The translations under genes and the position numbers were made by a program. From assembly GCA_965232255.1 (NCBI GenBank), contig OZ246962.1, positions 3,534,001 through 3,598,000 on the forward strand: a stretch of 64,000 bases of DNA, written 5' to 3'. Source of the DNA: Endozoicomonas sp965232255. Lineage in GTDB: Bacteria > Pseudomonadota > Gammaproteobacteria > Pseudomonadales > Endozoicomonadaceae. Shown in pieces: positions 26,747 through 35,774 of this stretch (the first letter of the stretch is position 1; each line of letters opens with the position of its first letter). The notes under the pieces were generated by a model. The model did not search any database and had not been told where the DNA came from. It worked only from the letters and a program-made list of their open reading frames with translations.

Positions 26747-27455
26747 CCTGAAAACCCGGTTAAAAACCAGTGACTCTGCCATCGGCAGAAAGCTATTCCA
26801 TATATTGAAATCCAGCCGCAGTTTTGAACTTCCGGTTATTAAACCAATTCACAGGTTCTTCTACCTGCAACATAAAATGATTACCGGCACGATTGCCAAT
26901 CTGATTCGTGTCCTCTATTGGACACCGCTGTTCAAATCCCAACTTGCCAATACGCCCGGGAAGCTCTATCTCTATTCCGGCATGCCATTGCTGCTCGGCC
27001 CGCTGAATATAACCATGGGAGATCATTGTCGTTTATCTGGGCACACCACAATCAGTGGTAGGGCGTCGGGTGCCAAACAACCCGAGCTGGTCATTGGCAA
27101 TAACGTTGGTATCAGCTGGCAGAATGAAATATTCGTCGGTGACCGAATAGAAATCGGCGATAACGTCAGGCTGGCGGTGAAAGTCAGACTGGTGGGATAT
27201 CCGGGTCACCCGGTCGACTCTGCTGCCCGGGCTCGGGGGGAATCCGACACAGATGATCAAGTGGGCGCTATTCGCATTGAAAATGACGTATGGCTGGCAG
27301 CAGGGGTAACCGTTATGGGTGGTGTGACCATTGGGGCACGTACCATTGTCGCCACCGGCAGTGTAGTAACCCGAGACTTGCCCTCCGGCGTTCTAGCGGG
27401 TGGGATTCCAGCCAAAGTCATCAAACAACTGCCTGTGGAGAACGACAATGGCTGA
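26736..27455 (+). CDS. Hexapeptide-repeat acyltransferase
   Basis: A 239-residue left-handed beta-helix acyltransferase (WcaF/LacA type), likely O-acetylating the polymer or its precursor. Hexapeptide imperfect repeats run from about residue 90: NITMGDHCRLSGHTTISG, LVIGNNVGISWQNEIFVGD, IEIGDNVRLAVKVRLVG, then VWLAAGVTVMGGVTIGART and ATGSVVTRDLPSGVLAGGIP, the usual C-terminal coil with the G-x-P-A-K ending. ATG 26736 follows AAGGA and overlaps the polymerase gene by 11 bases; the open frame begins further upstream at 26628 but inside that gene. Overlaps the next gene by eight bases. Confidence 0.9.
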   Translation: MLDSLKTRLKTSDSAIGRKLFHILKSSRSFELPVIKPIHRFFYLQHKMITGTIANLIRVLYWTPLFKSQLANTPGKLYLYSGMPLLLGPLNITMGDHCRLSGHTTISGRASGAKQPELVIGNNVGISWQNEIFVGDRIEIGDNVRLAVKVRLVGYPGHPVDSAARARGESDTDDQVGAIRIENDVWLAAGVTVMGGVTIGARTIVATGSVVTRDLPSGVLAGGIPAKVIKQLPVENDNG

Positions 27456-28578
27456 CCTGATAGTCTTTGGCGAGGATTGGGGAGGACTGCCCTCCAGCAC
27501 GCAACACCTGATCAGTCATCTGATGAAAGAGCACCGGGTCATCTGGATAAACTCCATTGGCATGAGATCGCCCCGGCTATCGTGGCATGATGTCAAACGG
27601 ATTTTCCAGAAATTGCGTAGCATGTTGACGTTCTCCCACCAGGCACAACCAGATGACACAACAGGACCGACACCACTGGTTATCAGTCCTAAAGTGCTGC
27701 CTTTTCACCGCTGGAAGCTGGTGCGTCAAATCAACAAACGACTGTTGTTGAAAGATATTAACAAAGCCATTGCTCAACAAGGATTTGACCGTATTATCCT
27801 CTGGCTTTCGTTGCCCACTGCCGTCGATATGGTTGGCAGCCTGAATGAGCAAGCTTCTGTCTATTATTGCGGGGATGACTTTGCTGGCCTTGATGGTGTT
27901 GATCACGCTATGGTCGTACCGCTAGAGCAAGAGTTGGCAAAAAAAGTTGATCTGATTCTGGTGGTCAGTAAAGCCTTGGCCAGGAAATTTACCAATCCCA
28001 ACACCATCATCCTGCCCCACGGTGTCGATTACCCACTGTTTTCAACACCGGCAGAACGTCCAGACGACCTGCCTGACGGCGCTCCCATTGCCGGCTTTTA
28101 CGGCAGCATTTCCCCATGGCTTGATATCGACCTGCTGACCCGGTCGGCCATTGCCTTGCCCAGCTGGCAGTTTATCTTTATTGGTGACATCAAAACAGAC
28201 GTCGCCTCACTGCAAGCACTGCCCAACGTCCACTTTCTTGGGTCAAAGCCGCACCACCAATTGCCTGCGTACGTGCAGCACTGGGATGTGGCCATGTTGC
28301 CCTTTCGTCATAACAAACAAATAGAGGCGTGTAACCCACTGAAGCTCAGAGAGTATTTAGCGTCTGGCACGCCTATTGCCGCTACGTCATTTCCTGCAGT
28401 GAGGGAGTACGACAGTCTTGTGGCAATTCAATCGCCCAAAGAACCTTTTTCCAAGGTCATTTTACGGGCAGATAAACAACAACCAGCCAAAGATCTGCGT
28501 CAGGAAACCGTAGCAATCGAATCATGGCAACATCGGGCCGCTGAATTGGCGGCGCTAATTAACCATTTATCACCATAA
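27448..28578 (+). CDS. Glycosyltransferase, GT-B type
   Basis: A 376-residue glycosyltransferase starting at ATG 27448 after GGAG. The N-terminal half (LIVFGEDWGGLPSSTQHLIS) and central YYCGDDFAGLDGVDHAMV resemble the TuaH-like GT4 subgroup. The donor half contains AGFYGSISPWLDIDLL, FIFIGDIKTDV, NVHFLGSKPHHQLP, and KLREYLASGTPIAATSFPAV, the conserved K-x-x-E-Y-L-A-x-G-x-P motif. Overlap with the acyltransferase suggests coupled translation. A 237-bp gap follows before the Wzz gene, probably with an internal promoter. Confidence 0.9.
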   Translation: MADLIVFGEDWGGLPSSTQHLISHLMKEHRVIWINSIGMRSPRLSWHDVKRIFQKLRSMLTFSHQAQPDDTTGPTPLVISPKVLPFHRWKLVRQINKRLLLKDINKAIAQQGFDRIILWLSLPTAVDMVGSLNEQASVYYCGDDFAGLDGVDHAMVVPLEQELAKKVDLILVVSKALARKFTNPNTIILPHGVDYPLFSTPAERPDDLPDGAPIAGFYGSISPWLDIDLLTRSAIALPSWQFIFIGDIKTDVASLQALPNVHFLGSKPHHQLPAYVQHWDVAMLPFRHNKQIEACNPLKLREYLASGTPIAATSFPAVREYDSLVAIQSPKEPFSKVILRADKQQPAKDLRQETVAIESWQHRAAELAALINHLSP

Positions 28579-28815
28579 AAGCAAGTAATCGCTTTCCTGC
28601 ATTCAGCAAGAGCTACACTCAATTAAGATGCGTCGTATGCAGTTGTGTCTGATTTCAGTTAATTAATATAAGTTGATTTGCTGAAAAAACTGTTTGGGTA
28701 GAAGGAAACTGTTAATTCGCATTATTCTGCCCGCAAAACAGCCCACAGAATCAAAAGTCCAAACAAGGATTGTTTGCATGTTAAAGGGAGGAGGCAGTGA
28801 CGCAAGGAGAGGCAG

Positions 28816-30321
28816 GTGTCCAGTGAAATCCTGAGGAACCTCTTTCGTCTGCTCAGCGCTGCCTGGCGACGACGTTACACAATCTGCATTCCCATCGTCA
28901 TCATGCCAGTGGTTGGTTTTATTGCCAGTTTTCTGGCACCTAAATTCTACGAAGCCCATACCACTATCTTGCTTCAGGATACGTCAGCCCTTAACCCTAT
29001 CCTGGAAGATTTTGCCGTTTCCACCAACCTGGAAGAGCGACAACTGGCGCTTAAAATCTTGCTCAAAAGTCGTAAAGTGCTTGAAGCCGTCGCCAGAGAT
29101 GCCAAATTCATTAACGATGAATCCACACAAGGAGAGGTAGATGAAGCAATTACCGAGCTTTCCCAGTCACTGTCTGTCTCCTTTGGCGGAGAGTTGGTCA
29201 AAATCTATTACCGCAGCCAAAACAAACGGGATATTGAGTTTCTGCTCAAGACTGTCACCAAACATTTTCTCAGCTTGATACAGGCACCACAGAAGTCCTG
29301 GCAGAAAACCTCAACCCAATTCCTGAAAGATCAAGTGGATCGTCAGCACGAAGCGCTAACAGCAGCCGAGTTGAAATTGTCGGAATACAAAGCCGAGTTT
29401 GCCCTGGAACTGCCAGAGCTGCATAAGGCTAACGTCACCCGTCTGGCAGAACTGCGCCAGTTGTTGATGGAAAAAGAGACCGAACTGGCCGGCGCGCGCG
29501 CTGCCATGGAGGAGTTTAATGGCAATCTGGCTCAAACCAATCCGGTGATCGGCAAGCTGGAAGAGAGCATTATCAAAACCCGCACCACACTAAGCATGCT
29601 GCGCTCGCGCTACACCGAAAAACACAGCAAAGTGCAAGCCGCTATTCGAGAGTTGGACAGGCTAAAAACCGAACGACAAAGAATGATTACCGAAAGCAGT
29701 CAGCTGAAAAGCGAAGATATTCAACGCTTATGGAACTTGGCCGCCTCCACGCCAACGCTGTCAGCAGATAGCGCCGGTCAGGGTCAGACCACCATCCTCG
29801 CCTCACAGTTGCAAGCTGTGCAGGAGGCCAAAGCCAAGGTCAACAGTCTGGAAAACGAGGTGGCAAATATCACCGAACAGACTGGCAAGTTACAAAGTAA
29901 TGTGCAGCGATTTGCCGAAGTGGAACGCGCTCTGGTGGAGTTACAACGAGATTTCAGCATCAAGCAACGGCTCTATGATGATTTTCTCAACCGTTATGTT
30001 ATGGCTCAGGTCACGGAAAATCTCAGCACCTACGAAGAGTCTGAGCGGGTCAAAATCATCGACAAGCCTTTCACGCCCAGCAGTCCAGTCCAACTGCCAG
30101 CCGCCCTGTTTATTGTAGCCGGTGTCTTTGCCGGCATTGGCATAGGTACCGGTTTAGCGGCCATCGCCGAGATAACTGATTCTACCTTGCGCCTTCAGGA
30201 TGCCGTCGAACGCATTGCCGGTGTCCCTGTGCTGGCACGGATACCATCCATGCCCAAAGCACCGGTGCTGGTCTACAACCCGGACAAAGACTGGTTTGAC
30301 GATGGGGAGGTACCATCATGA
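28816..30321 (+). CDS. Wzz/GumC-family chain-length determinant
   Basis: A 501-residue polysaccharide co-polymerase. Two membrane helices (IVIMPVVGFIASFLA near residues 25-42 and LPAALFIVAGVFAGIGIG near 425-445) enclose a long periplasmic coiled-coil arm with many Glu/Lys/Ala heptads, the GNVR-type tyrosine-kinase-associated domain (QRLYDDFLNRY). The protein ends in a short cytoplasmic tail without a kinase domain. GTG 28816 is preceded by AAGGAG at ideal spacing. Controls polymer length and couples polymerisation to export. The stand-alone kinase-like partner in the leftward arm is degenerate. Stop and next start overlap as ATGA. Confidence 0.92.
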   Translation: MSSEILRNLFRLLSAAWRRRYTICIPIVIMPVVGFIASFLAPKFYEAHTTILLQDTSALNPILEDFAVSTNLEERQLALKILLKSRKVLEAVARDAKFINDESTQGEVDEAITELSQSLSVSFGGELVKIYYRSQNKRDIEFLLKTVTKHFLSLIQAPQKSWQKTSTQFLKDQVDRQHEALTAAELKLSEYKAEFALELPELHKANVTRLAELRQLLMEKETELAGARAAMEEFNGNLAQTNPVIGKLEESIIKTRTTLSMLRSRYTEKHSKVQAAIRELDRLKTERQRMITESSQLKSEDIQRLWNLAASTPTLSADSAGQGQTTILASQLQAVQEAKAKVNSLENEVANITEQTGKLQSNVQRFAEVERALVELQRDFSIKQRLYDDFLNRYVMAQVTENLSTYEESERVKIIDKPFTPSSPVQLPAALFIVAGVFAGIGIGTGLAAIAEITDSTLRLQDAVERIAGVPVLARIPSMPKAPVLVYNPDKDWFDDGEVPS

Positions 30322-31409
30322 GTTCAGCGCCCATCGTGGCCCAGATCGTACAACATCTGGCACCTGGGGGTATTGAGACAATGGCGCTGGATTTGCAGCG
30401 CAAGTCAGATAACCTCAGGAATGCCCACATTATCAGCCTCGAAGGCCATCATCCTGATGCAGTTGCCAAGTGGCCCAGAATTGAACATTTAGAGCGTATT
30501 CACTTTCTGGATAAACAGCCCGGCCTGAGTATTGCCACTGTTACCAAACTCTGCCAACTGCTAAAAAAACTCAACGTCGATGTTATCCACACCCATCATG
30601 TCGGACCGCTGCTATACGGTGGTGTTGCTGCAAAGCTGGCTGGTTGCCGGCATGTCCATACCGAACACGACGCCTGGCATCTGAATCAAAAAAAGCGACG
30701 CTGGCTGGTTTCGACCTGTTTCCATCTGCTCAGACCAACAGTTGCTGCCGATGCTCGACTGGTGGCTGACAATATTCAACGACACATTCCCTTGTTCACC
30801 CCAGTGGTTATTTTAAATGGCATTGACACTGACACCTTCAAACCTGCTGATCAGGCAATCGCCCGACAAACATTGAACCTACCCATCAATGCTCCGATCG
30901 TCGGCTGTGCTGCCCGCTTTACCGAGGTTAAGTGTCATAATCTGCTGGTCCGGGCTTTTGCCCAACTGCCCGAGCATACTCATCTTGCTCTTGCCGGTGG
31001 TGGGGAGTTGGAGCAAGTACTGAAAAACCTGGTGCGTAAGCTCAATCTGGAGCACCGGGTGCATTTTCTTGGTGTTATGGACGATATGCCGCAGTTTTAC
31101 CAAGCCATCGACGTTTTTTGTCTGGCCTCAAAACAAGAAGGACTACCTCTGTCACCACTAGAAGCTCAGGCATGCCAGGCCGTAGTGGTGATGACCAATG
31201 TGGGTGGCTGTCGTGAGGCGGTCGATCCGGATAGCGGTATTCTCGTTGATGCCGGCAGTATCGAAGCCCTGACCAACGCCCTGCAAAAACAACTGTCTGA
31301 CGGAATCACATCAGAAAAACAGCGCTCCGCCCGGGAGTTTGTGGTTAAACACGGCAATCTCGATCGGATGATTCATCAATATCAGCAACTTTATCTCGGG
31401 AGGCCGTAG
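30318..31409 (+). CDS. Glycosyltransferase, GT4-like
   Basis: A 363-residue GT-B enzyme. It opens IVAQIVQHLAPGGIETMALD with the G-G-I-E acceptor loop, has DVIHTHHVGPLLYGGVAAKL, and a donor domain with VGCAARFTEVKCHNLLVRAF, LALAGGGELE and SKQEGLPLSPLEAQACQAVV, the E-G-L-P and E-A-x-A motif. The last region is followed by NVGGCREAV. Overlaps Wzz by four bases. Acts in assembling the repeat unit; sugar unknown. Confidence 0.9.
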   Translation: MSSAPIVAQIVQHLAPGGIETMALDLQRKSDNLRNAHIISLEGHHPDAVAKWPRIEHLERIHFLDKQPGLSIATVTKLCQLLKKLNVDVIHTHHVGPLLYGGVAAKLAGCRHVHTEHDAWHLNQKKRRWLVSTCFHLLRPTVAADARLVADNIQRHIPLFTPVVILNGIDTDTFKPADQAIARQTLNLPINAPIVGCAARFTEVKCHNLLVRAFAQLPEHTHLALAGGGELEQVLKNLVRKLNLEHRVHFLGVMDDMPQFYQAIDVFCLASKQEGLPLSPLEAQACQAVVVMTNVGGCREAVDPDSGILVDAGSIEALTNALQKQLSDGITSEKQRSAREFVVKHGNLDRMIHQYQQLYLGRP

Positions 31410-31411
31410 TG

Positions 31412-32617
31412 ATGGATTGGCTCGCCCTGATACTCTTTTGCTTGACTGCATTGGTGATTATCTATCATCACATTGGCTACCCATTTATGCTCAGGATGAT
31501 GACTCGGCGACTGAAAAATACGTTGCCGGACTTCTATCACCGGCGCTACCGAATTACCCCGCTTGACCATATGTTGCCGAGCATTAATCTGATCATGCCA
31601 GCACACAACGAAGCGGACTCCATTGCCGAAAAGATTCATAACCTTGCCGCTCTTGACTACCCCGATTACAAACTGAAAGTCACCCTGGTCTGCGATGGCT
31701 GCACCGATGCCACAGCACAACTGGCCCGAGAAGCGCACAGCGCAGAACAGTGTCGTCATTTACAACTGACTATCATTGAAAAGCCACAAAACAACGGCAA
31801 AGTAGCCGTCCTGAATGAGGCCATCAGCCAGAGTCAGTCCAGTGTGATTGCCCTGTCGGATGTATCCTCGTTATTGTCCATCGATAGCCTGTTAGTGGTG
31901 GGCGCCCAACTGAGCCACGAGCGGACGGGCGTAGTGTGCGGCAGTTACCACTTTTACCAATCGCTTAGTGTGGGTGAACAGGCCTACTGGCAGTACCAGC
32001 GCAGCATTAAAAGCAAAGAGAGCGCACTCGGTGCCACCCTGGGCGTACATGGTGCCTTTTATGCCTTTCGTCGCGACCTGTTTAAACTCATTCCACCGGA
32101 TACTATCAACGACGATTTTACGCTGCCCGTGCAAATCGTCATGAAAGGCTACCAATGCCTTTATGATCCGCGAATTACTGCCATGGAGCTGGAGCAGGCT
32201 GGTAACGAGATGGATTTTCAGCGCCGCAAACGTATCGCTGCCGGCAATGTGCAACAGGCAACCCGACATTTGGGCTTACTGCATCCACGCTATGGCAAAA
32301 TAGCGTTTAATTTCTTTTCCGGTAAGTTTCTGCGCCCATTTATGCCGTTATTTCTATTAATGGCATTGTTCTCATCGGCGTGGCTAGCCTGGCACCACAT
32401 CTTCTTTCAGATCATGCTTTTCGGGCAGCTAAGCATTTATGCCATAACCCTATTCTATTTGTTGCGTCACTCACAACCAGCGCATAGGCATTTGCGGGTA
32501 CTTTTTTACCTCGTATCTGGTCACATCGCCATGGGGATTGGCTTGTGTCAGTACCTTGGTGGCCAGCATAAAGGGCAATGGAAACGGATTAGTCAGCACG
32601 CTCAAGAGAACCAGTAA
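31412..32617 (+). CDS. Membrane glycosyltransferase, GT2
   Basis: A 401-residue processive-type GT-A glycosyltransferase. An N-terminal helix (LALILFCLTALVIIYHHIGY) precedes the catalytic domain: INLIMPAHNEADSIAEKI, VTLVCDGCTDATAQLA (D-G-C-T-D), VIALSDVSSLLSIDSLL (with the D-x-S equivalent of D-x-D), GVHGAFYAFRRDLF, and DDFTLPVQIVMKGYQCLYD, then QRRKRIAAGNVQQA for the Q-x-x-R-W-like motif. Three C-terminal helices follow. ATG 31412 is preceded by GGGAGG; GTG 31409 is equally spaced. Similar to EpsH/IcaA-like enzymes. Confidence 0.9.
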   Translation: MDWLALILFCLTALVIIYHHIGYPFMLRMMTRRLKNTLPDFYHRRYRITPLDHMLPSINLIMPAHNEADSIAEKIHNLAALDYPDYKLKVTLVCDGCTDATAQLAREAHSAEQCRHLQLTIIEKPQNNGKVAVLNEAISQSQSSVIALSDVSSLLSIDSLLVVGAQLSHERTGVVCGSYHFYQSLSVGEQAYWQYQRSIKSKESALGATLGVHGAFYAFRRDLFKLIPPDTINDDFTLPVQIVMKGYQCLYDPRITAMELEQAGNEMDFQRRKRIAAGNVQQATRHLGLLHPRYGKIAFNFFSGKFLRPFMPLFLLMALFSSAWLAWHHIFFQIMLFGQLSIYAITLFYLLRHSQPAHRHLRVLFYLVSGHIAMGIGLCQYLGGQHKGQWKRISQHAQENQ

Positions 32618-32635
32618 CGTTTACGGAGTGCACTC

Positions 32636-33277
32636 ATGAAAGAGTCGACCTTTGTTCATCCGCTCGCCGCCACAGGCAAGCGATTTATTGACATTGTCAT
32701 CGCCGTGCTCGGGCTGATAATTACCTTACCACTGTTTCCTGTTATTGCGCTGGCCATTCGACTGGACAGCCCGGGACCGGTAATTTACCGACAGATTCGC
32801 ATTGGTTATCAGATGGAAAGTTACATTCGTCTGTTTATGATGAGAAAGTTCAGAACCATGCGCAATGATGCTGAAGCTGGTACAGGGCCGGTCTGGGCAC
32901 AGAAAAATGACCCAAGAGTTACCAAGGTTGGTAATTTTTTGCGTAAAACGCGCCTCGATGAAATACCTCAGCTGTGGAATGTACTGGTAGGTGATATGTC
33001 CATTGTCGGCCCACGACCTGAACGCCCCGGAATGTATAAAAAACTCGAGCACAACATTCCCTTTTACAGCGAGCGAACTTTTGATGTCGCTCCTGGAATT
33101 ACCGGGCTGGCGCAAGTCAATATGGGATACGATCAGACACTCAATGACGTGAAAAACAAGGTCGCCTACGACCATGCCTATGCATTGGCGTTAACTACTC
33201 CCTGGGGATGGTTAAAAATGGATTTCTACGTGATGTTCAAAACACTTTACGTAATGGTGACAGGCAAAGGGCAATAA
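32636..33277 (+). CDS. Bacterial sugar transferase (initiating phosphoglycosyltransferase)
   Basis: A 213-residue WbaP/EpsE-type enzyme that transfers sugar-1-phosphate to undecaprenyl phosphate, the first step of repeat-unit synthesis. One reentrant/membrane helix (FIDIVIAVLGLIITLPLFPV) is followed by DSPGPVIYRQIRIGY, MRKFRTMRNDAE, FLRKTRLDEIPQLWNVLVGD (with the D-E catalytic dyad), MSIVGPRPERPG and GITGLAQVN. Its length fits the monotopic minimal form. ATG 32636 follows ACGGAG. Last gene of the rightward arm; it converges with the YvcK gene 10 bases away. Confidence 0.95.
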   Translation: MKESTFVHPLAATGKRFIDIVIAVLGLIITLPLFPVIALAIRLDSPGPVIYRQIRIGYQMESYIRLFMMRKFRTMRNDAEAGTGPVWAQKNDPRVTKVGNFLRKTRLDEIPQLWNVLVGDMSIVGPRPERPGMYKKLEHNIPFYSERTFDVAPGITGLAQVNMGYDQTLNDVKNKVAYDHAYALALTTPWGWLKMDFYVMFKTLYVMVTGKGQ

Positions 33278-33287
33278 TGGATGACCA

Positions 33288-34196
33288 CTAACGCAACCGA
33301 TTAACGGCAATCTCATCAAGAGCTTGCCTGAGTGCCTCGCGACTATGGGCACCGGTCTGAAAAGCATCAGCCAATTGTTGTACATGAATATCGCATAGCA
33401 AGTCCTGGGGCAGATCATTTTCTGCTGGCCATAACACCACATCCGGGTAGATTCCGGTCATTTCCTGCATCCACGACAGTTTTTCTCCCGTAGCCATATC
33501 GCCGACAACAGACAACTCCTGATTAATATTGCCCACAAACACCTTAAGCGCATCGCTATGACGAACACTCTCAGCGATTTCCGGAATCAATAGGGCTGGT
33601 AAAATACTGGTCATAAAGCTGCCCGGACCAATAATAATCATGTCAGACTCTTTAATCCTGGCCATCGCTTCGTCCGTCGGCTGGATAGCCGGCAAGATCA
33701 TCAAGTTTTCCGGGCGCGCTTGCAACCCGTCAATAGCAGTTTCGCCCACCACTTCCCGACCGTTGACAATGGCTCCAAGACGCGCCGACTGTTCCGACAT
33801 GGGAATCAGCTCAGCGCTGACTTGCAACATCTGGCGAATCAGATTTATGGCATCAAGCGGTCGAACACACATCTGATCCATGGCCAGTAAAATCAGGTTA
33901 CCCAGATTATGGCCACTGATGTCACCACTATTTTTAAAACGGTACTCAAACAGAATGCGAGCCAGGTTCGGGCTATCTGAACAGAGCTGGTTCAGACAGT
34001 TCCTGAGATCGCCCCAGGCAATGCAGCCACTGGCTTCCCGCAGTCGCCCAGTCGAGCCACCATCGTCAGTGGTGGCAACAATACCCGACAGACGCTCCTG
34101 CAAAAAGCCAAGACTGGCCATGACCCGGCCAAGGCCATGACCACCACCAATAGCGACAATTCGACGACACTGGTAAAGCGCTTTTACAGAGTACAT
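33288..34196 (-). CDS. YvcK/CofD-like gluconeogenesis factor
   Basis: A 302-residue protein of the UDP-GlcNAc-binding YvcK family (YbhK in E. coli). Family marks are RIVAIGGGHGLGRVMASL (about 12-29), ATTDDGGSTGRLREASG, GDLRNCLNQL, SGHNLGNLILLAM, MIIIGPGSFMTSILP and VFVGNINQE. In Bacillus the homologue is needed for growth on gluconeogenic carbon and for normal envelope synthesis. ATG 34196 follows GGAG. Its position beside polysaccharide genes and glpD is compatible with a carbon-flux role; this is inference. Confidence 0.93.
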   Translation of the reverse strand: MYSVKALYQCRRIVAIGGGHGLGRVMASLGFLQERLSGIVATTDDGGSTGRLREASGCIAWGDLRNCLNQLCSDSPNLARILFEYRFKNSGDISGHNLGNLILLAMDQMCVRPLDAINLIRQMLQVSAELIPMSEQSARLGAIVNGREVVGETAIDGLQARPENLMILPAIQPTDEAMARIKESDMIIIGPGSFMTSILPALLIPEIAESVRHSDALKVFVGNINQELSVVGDMATGEKLSWMQEMTGIYPDVVLWPAENDLPQDLLCDIHVQQLADAFQTGAHSREALRQALDEIAVNRLR

Positions 34197-34280
34197 GGCA
34201 ACATCTCCGGTAAGCTCACGAAATATGGCACTTACATTCCCTCAGTTTTTTACCATGAGATGCGCGGGAGGCGAAAACTT

Positions 34281-35753
34281 CTACACGACACTACTGATAT
34301 AGTCGGCCAGACGAGCTGATTCTTCTCTCCCCAGGAATAGTCCAAGCTTACTACGTCGCCACAACAGGTCATCGGCCTGCATGACCCACTCATGGTGAAT
34401 CAAATAGTCGACCTCGTGCTGGTATAGGCCGGCACCAAAATCAATACCCAGATCATCAATACAGGTCATGTCCGCCAGCAGTTGATGCGTCAGCGCACCG
34501 TAGCTGTGCACATAGCGCTCTGCGATTGCCCGAGGAAGCCATGGGTAGCGTTGCTGTACGTCTGCTAGACAGCAATCCGCTTGCTGGGCACCAGGCAACT
34601 GACTGGTTTCAGTCCAGCGGCCACGGGCAGCAGGAAAGTAATGTGCCAGTCGATCCATGACGTGCTCCGCCAGACGTCGATAGGTGGTCAACTTGCCACC
34701 AAACACAGCAATCAGTGGGGCTTGCCCCTTGTCATCTTCTACTGCAAACGAGTAATCCCTGGTCACAGTACGTGCATTGCTGGCGTCGTCCTCAATCAAC
34801 GGACGCACTCCTGAATAGTCCCAGACAATGTCAGCGACAGAGACTATCTTTTTGAAATAATCATTAACCACCTGACAGAGGTATTCGCGCTCGCCACTGG
34901 TGCAGGTGGTTTGGGACGGATTACCGGAATATTCCACCTCTGTGGTGCCAATCAGTGAGTAACGATCCAGATAAGGTATAACGAACACCACTCGTTTATC
35001 ACAATTTTGCAGAATGTACGCCTGTCTGCCCTGATACACCTGTGGCACTACAATATGGCTACCCTTCACCAGCCGCATCTTCTTATTCATATTGCCAGGC
35101 AAGTTGGCGAGCATCTGCGTCACCCACGGCCCGGCAGCATTGACCAGCGCTTTTGCCGTCACTTGCGTCGCTGTACCAGTCAGTTGATCTTCAAGCTGAA
35201 CTTGCCACACGCCATGGTCACGAAAAGCTGATATCACCTTGGTGCGTGTGCAGATGGTGCCGCCATGTTCGCGTACTCCCTGAGCATTAAGCAATACCAA
35301 ACGGGCATCGTCTACCCAGGCGTCGGAATATTCAAACACGGTTTTAAAATGGTCTTTTAACGGAGTATCAGAGGTAATAGCGACACGACGACTGCCTTTG
35401 AGGGTATTGCGTTTGCTCAGATGATCATAGAGGAACAGGCCCAGCCGCACCATCCAGGCTGGGCGCAGCTGTGACTGATGGGGAAGGTGAAACAGTAGCG
35501 GCCAGGCAATATGCGGTGCCATATTGAGCAGTACTTCCCGCTCACTAAGTGCCTCTTTGACCAAACGAAACTCAAACTGCTCAAGGTATCGCAACCCGCC
35601 GTGAATCAGTTTACTGCTTGACGATGAGGTGGCACCGGCCAGATCACCCATCTCATATAAACCAACACTTAAACCTCGTCCGGCGGCATCATAAGCAATG
35701 CCAACTCCGTTAATCCCGCCGCCGATAACCAGAAGATCGTAGTCTGTTGTCAC
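34281..35753 (-). CDS. glpD: Aerobic glycerol-3-phosphate dehydrogenase
   Basis: FAD enzyme that oxidises glycerol-3-phosphate to dihydroxyacetone phosphate and passes electrons to quinone at the inner membrane. It aligns along its length to E. coli GlpD (501): YDLLVIGGGINGVGIAYDAA, TSSSSSKLIHGGLRYLEQFE, WVDDARLVLLNA, LVNAAGPWV, KGSHIVVPQVY, GTTEVEYSGNP, WDYSGVRPL, AVFGGKLTTYRRLAEH. I start at GTG 35753, with GAGG nine bases upstream, giving 490 residues; the ATG at 35762 abuts that binding site. It starts 22 bases after sctC on the same strand, an odd pairing of secretin and metabolic gene. Confidence 0.97.
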   Translation of the reverse strand: MTTDYDLLVIGGGINGVGIAYDAAGRGLSVGLYEMGDLAGATSSSSSKLIHGGLRYLEQFEFRLVKEALSEREVLLNMAPHIAWPLLFHLPHQSQLRPAWMVRLGLFLYDHLSKRNTLKGSRRVAITSDTPLKDHFKTVFEYSDAWVDDARLVLLNAQGVREHGGTICTRTKVISAFRDHGVWQVQLEDQLTGTATQVTAKALVNAAGPWVTQMLANLPGNMNKKMRLVKGSHIVVPQVYQGRQAYILQNCDKRVVFVIPYLDRYSLIGTTEVEYSGNPSQTTCTSGEREYLCQVVNDYFKKIVSVADIVWDYSGVRPLIEDDASNARTVTRDYSFAVEDDKGQAPLIAVFGGKLTTYRRLAEHVMDRLAHYFPAARGRWTETSQLPGAQQADCCLADVQQRYPWLPRAIAERYVHSYGALTHQLLADMTCIDDLGIDFGAGLYQHEVDYLIHHEWVMQADDLLWRRSKLGLFLGREESARLADYISSVV

Positions 35754-35774
35754 TGCCAGCATCCTCAGACAACA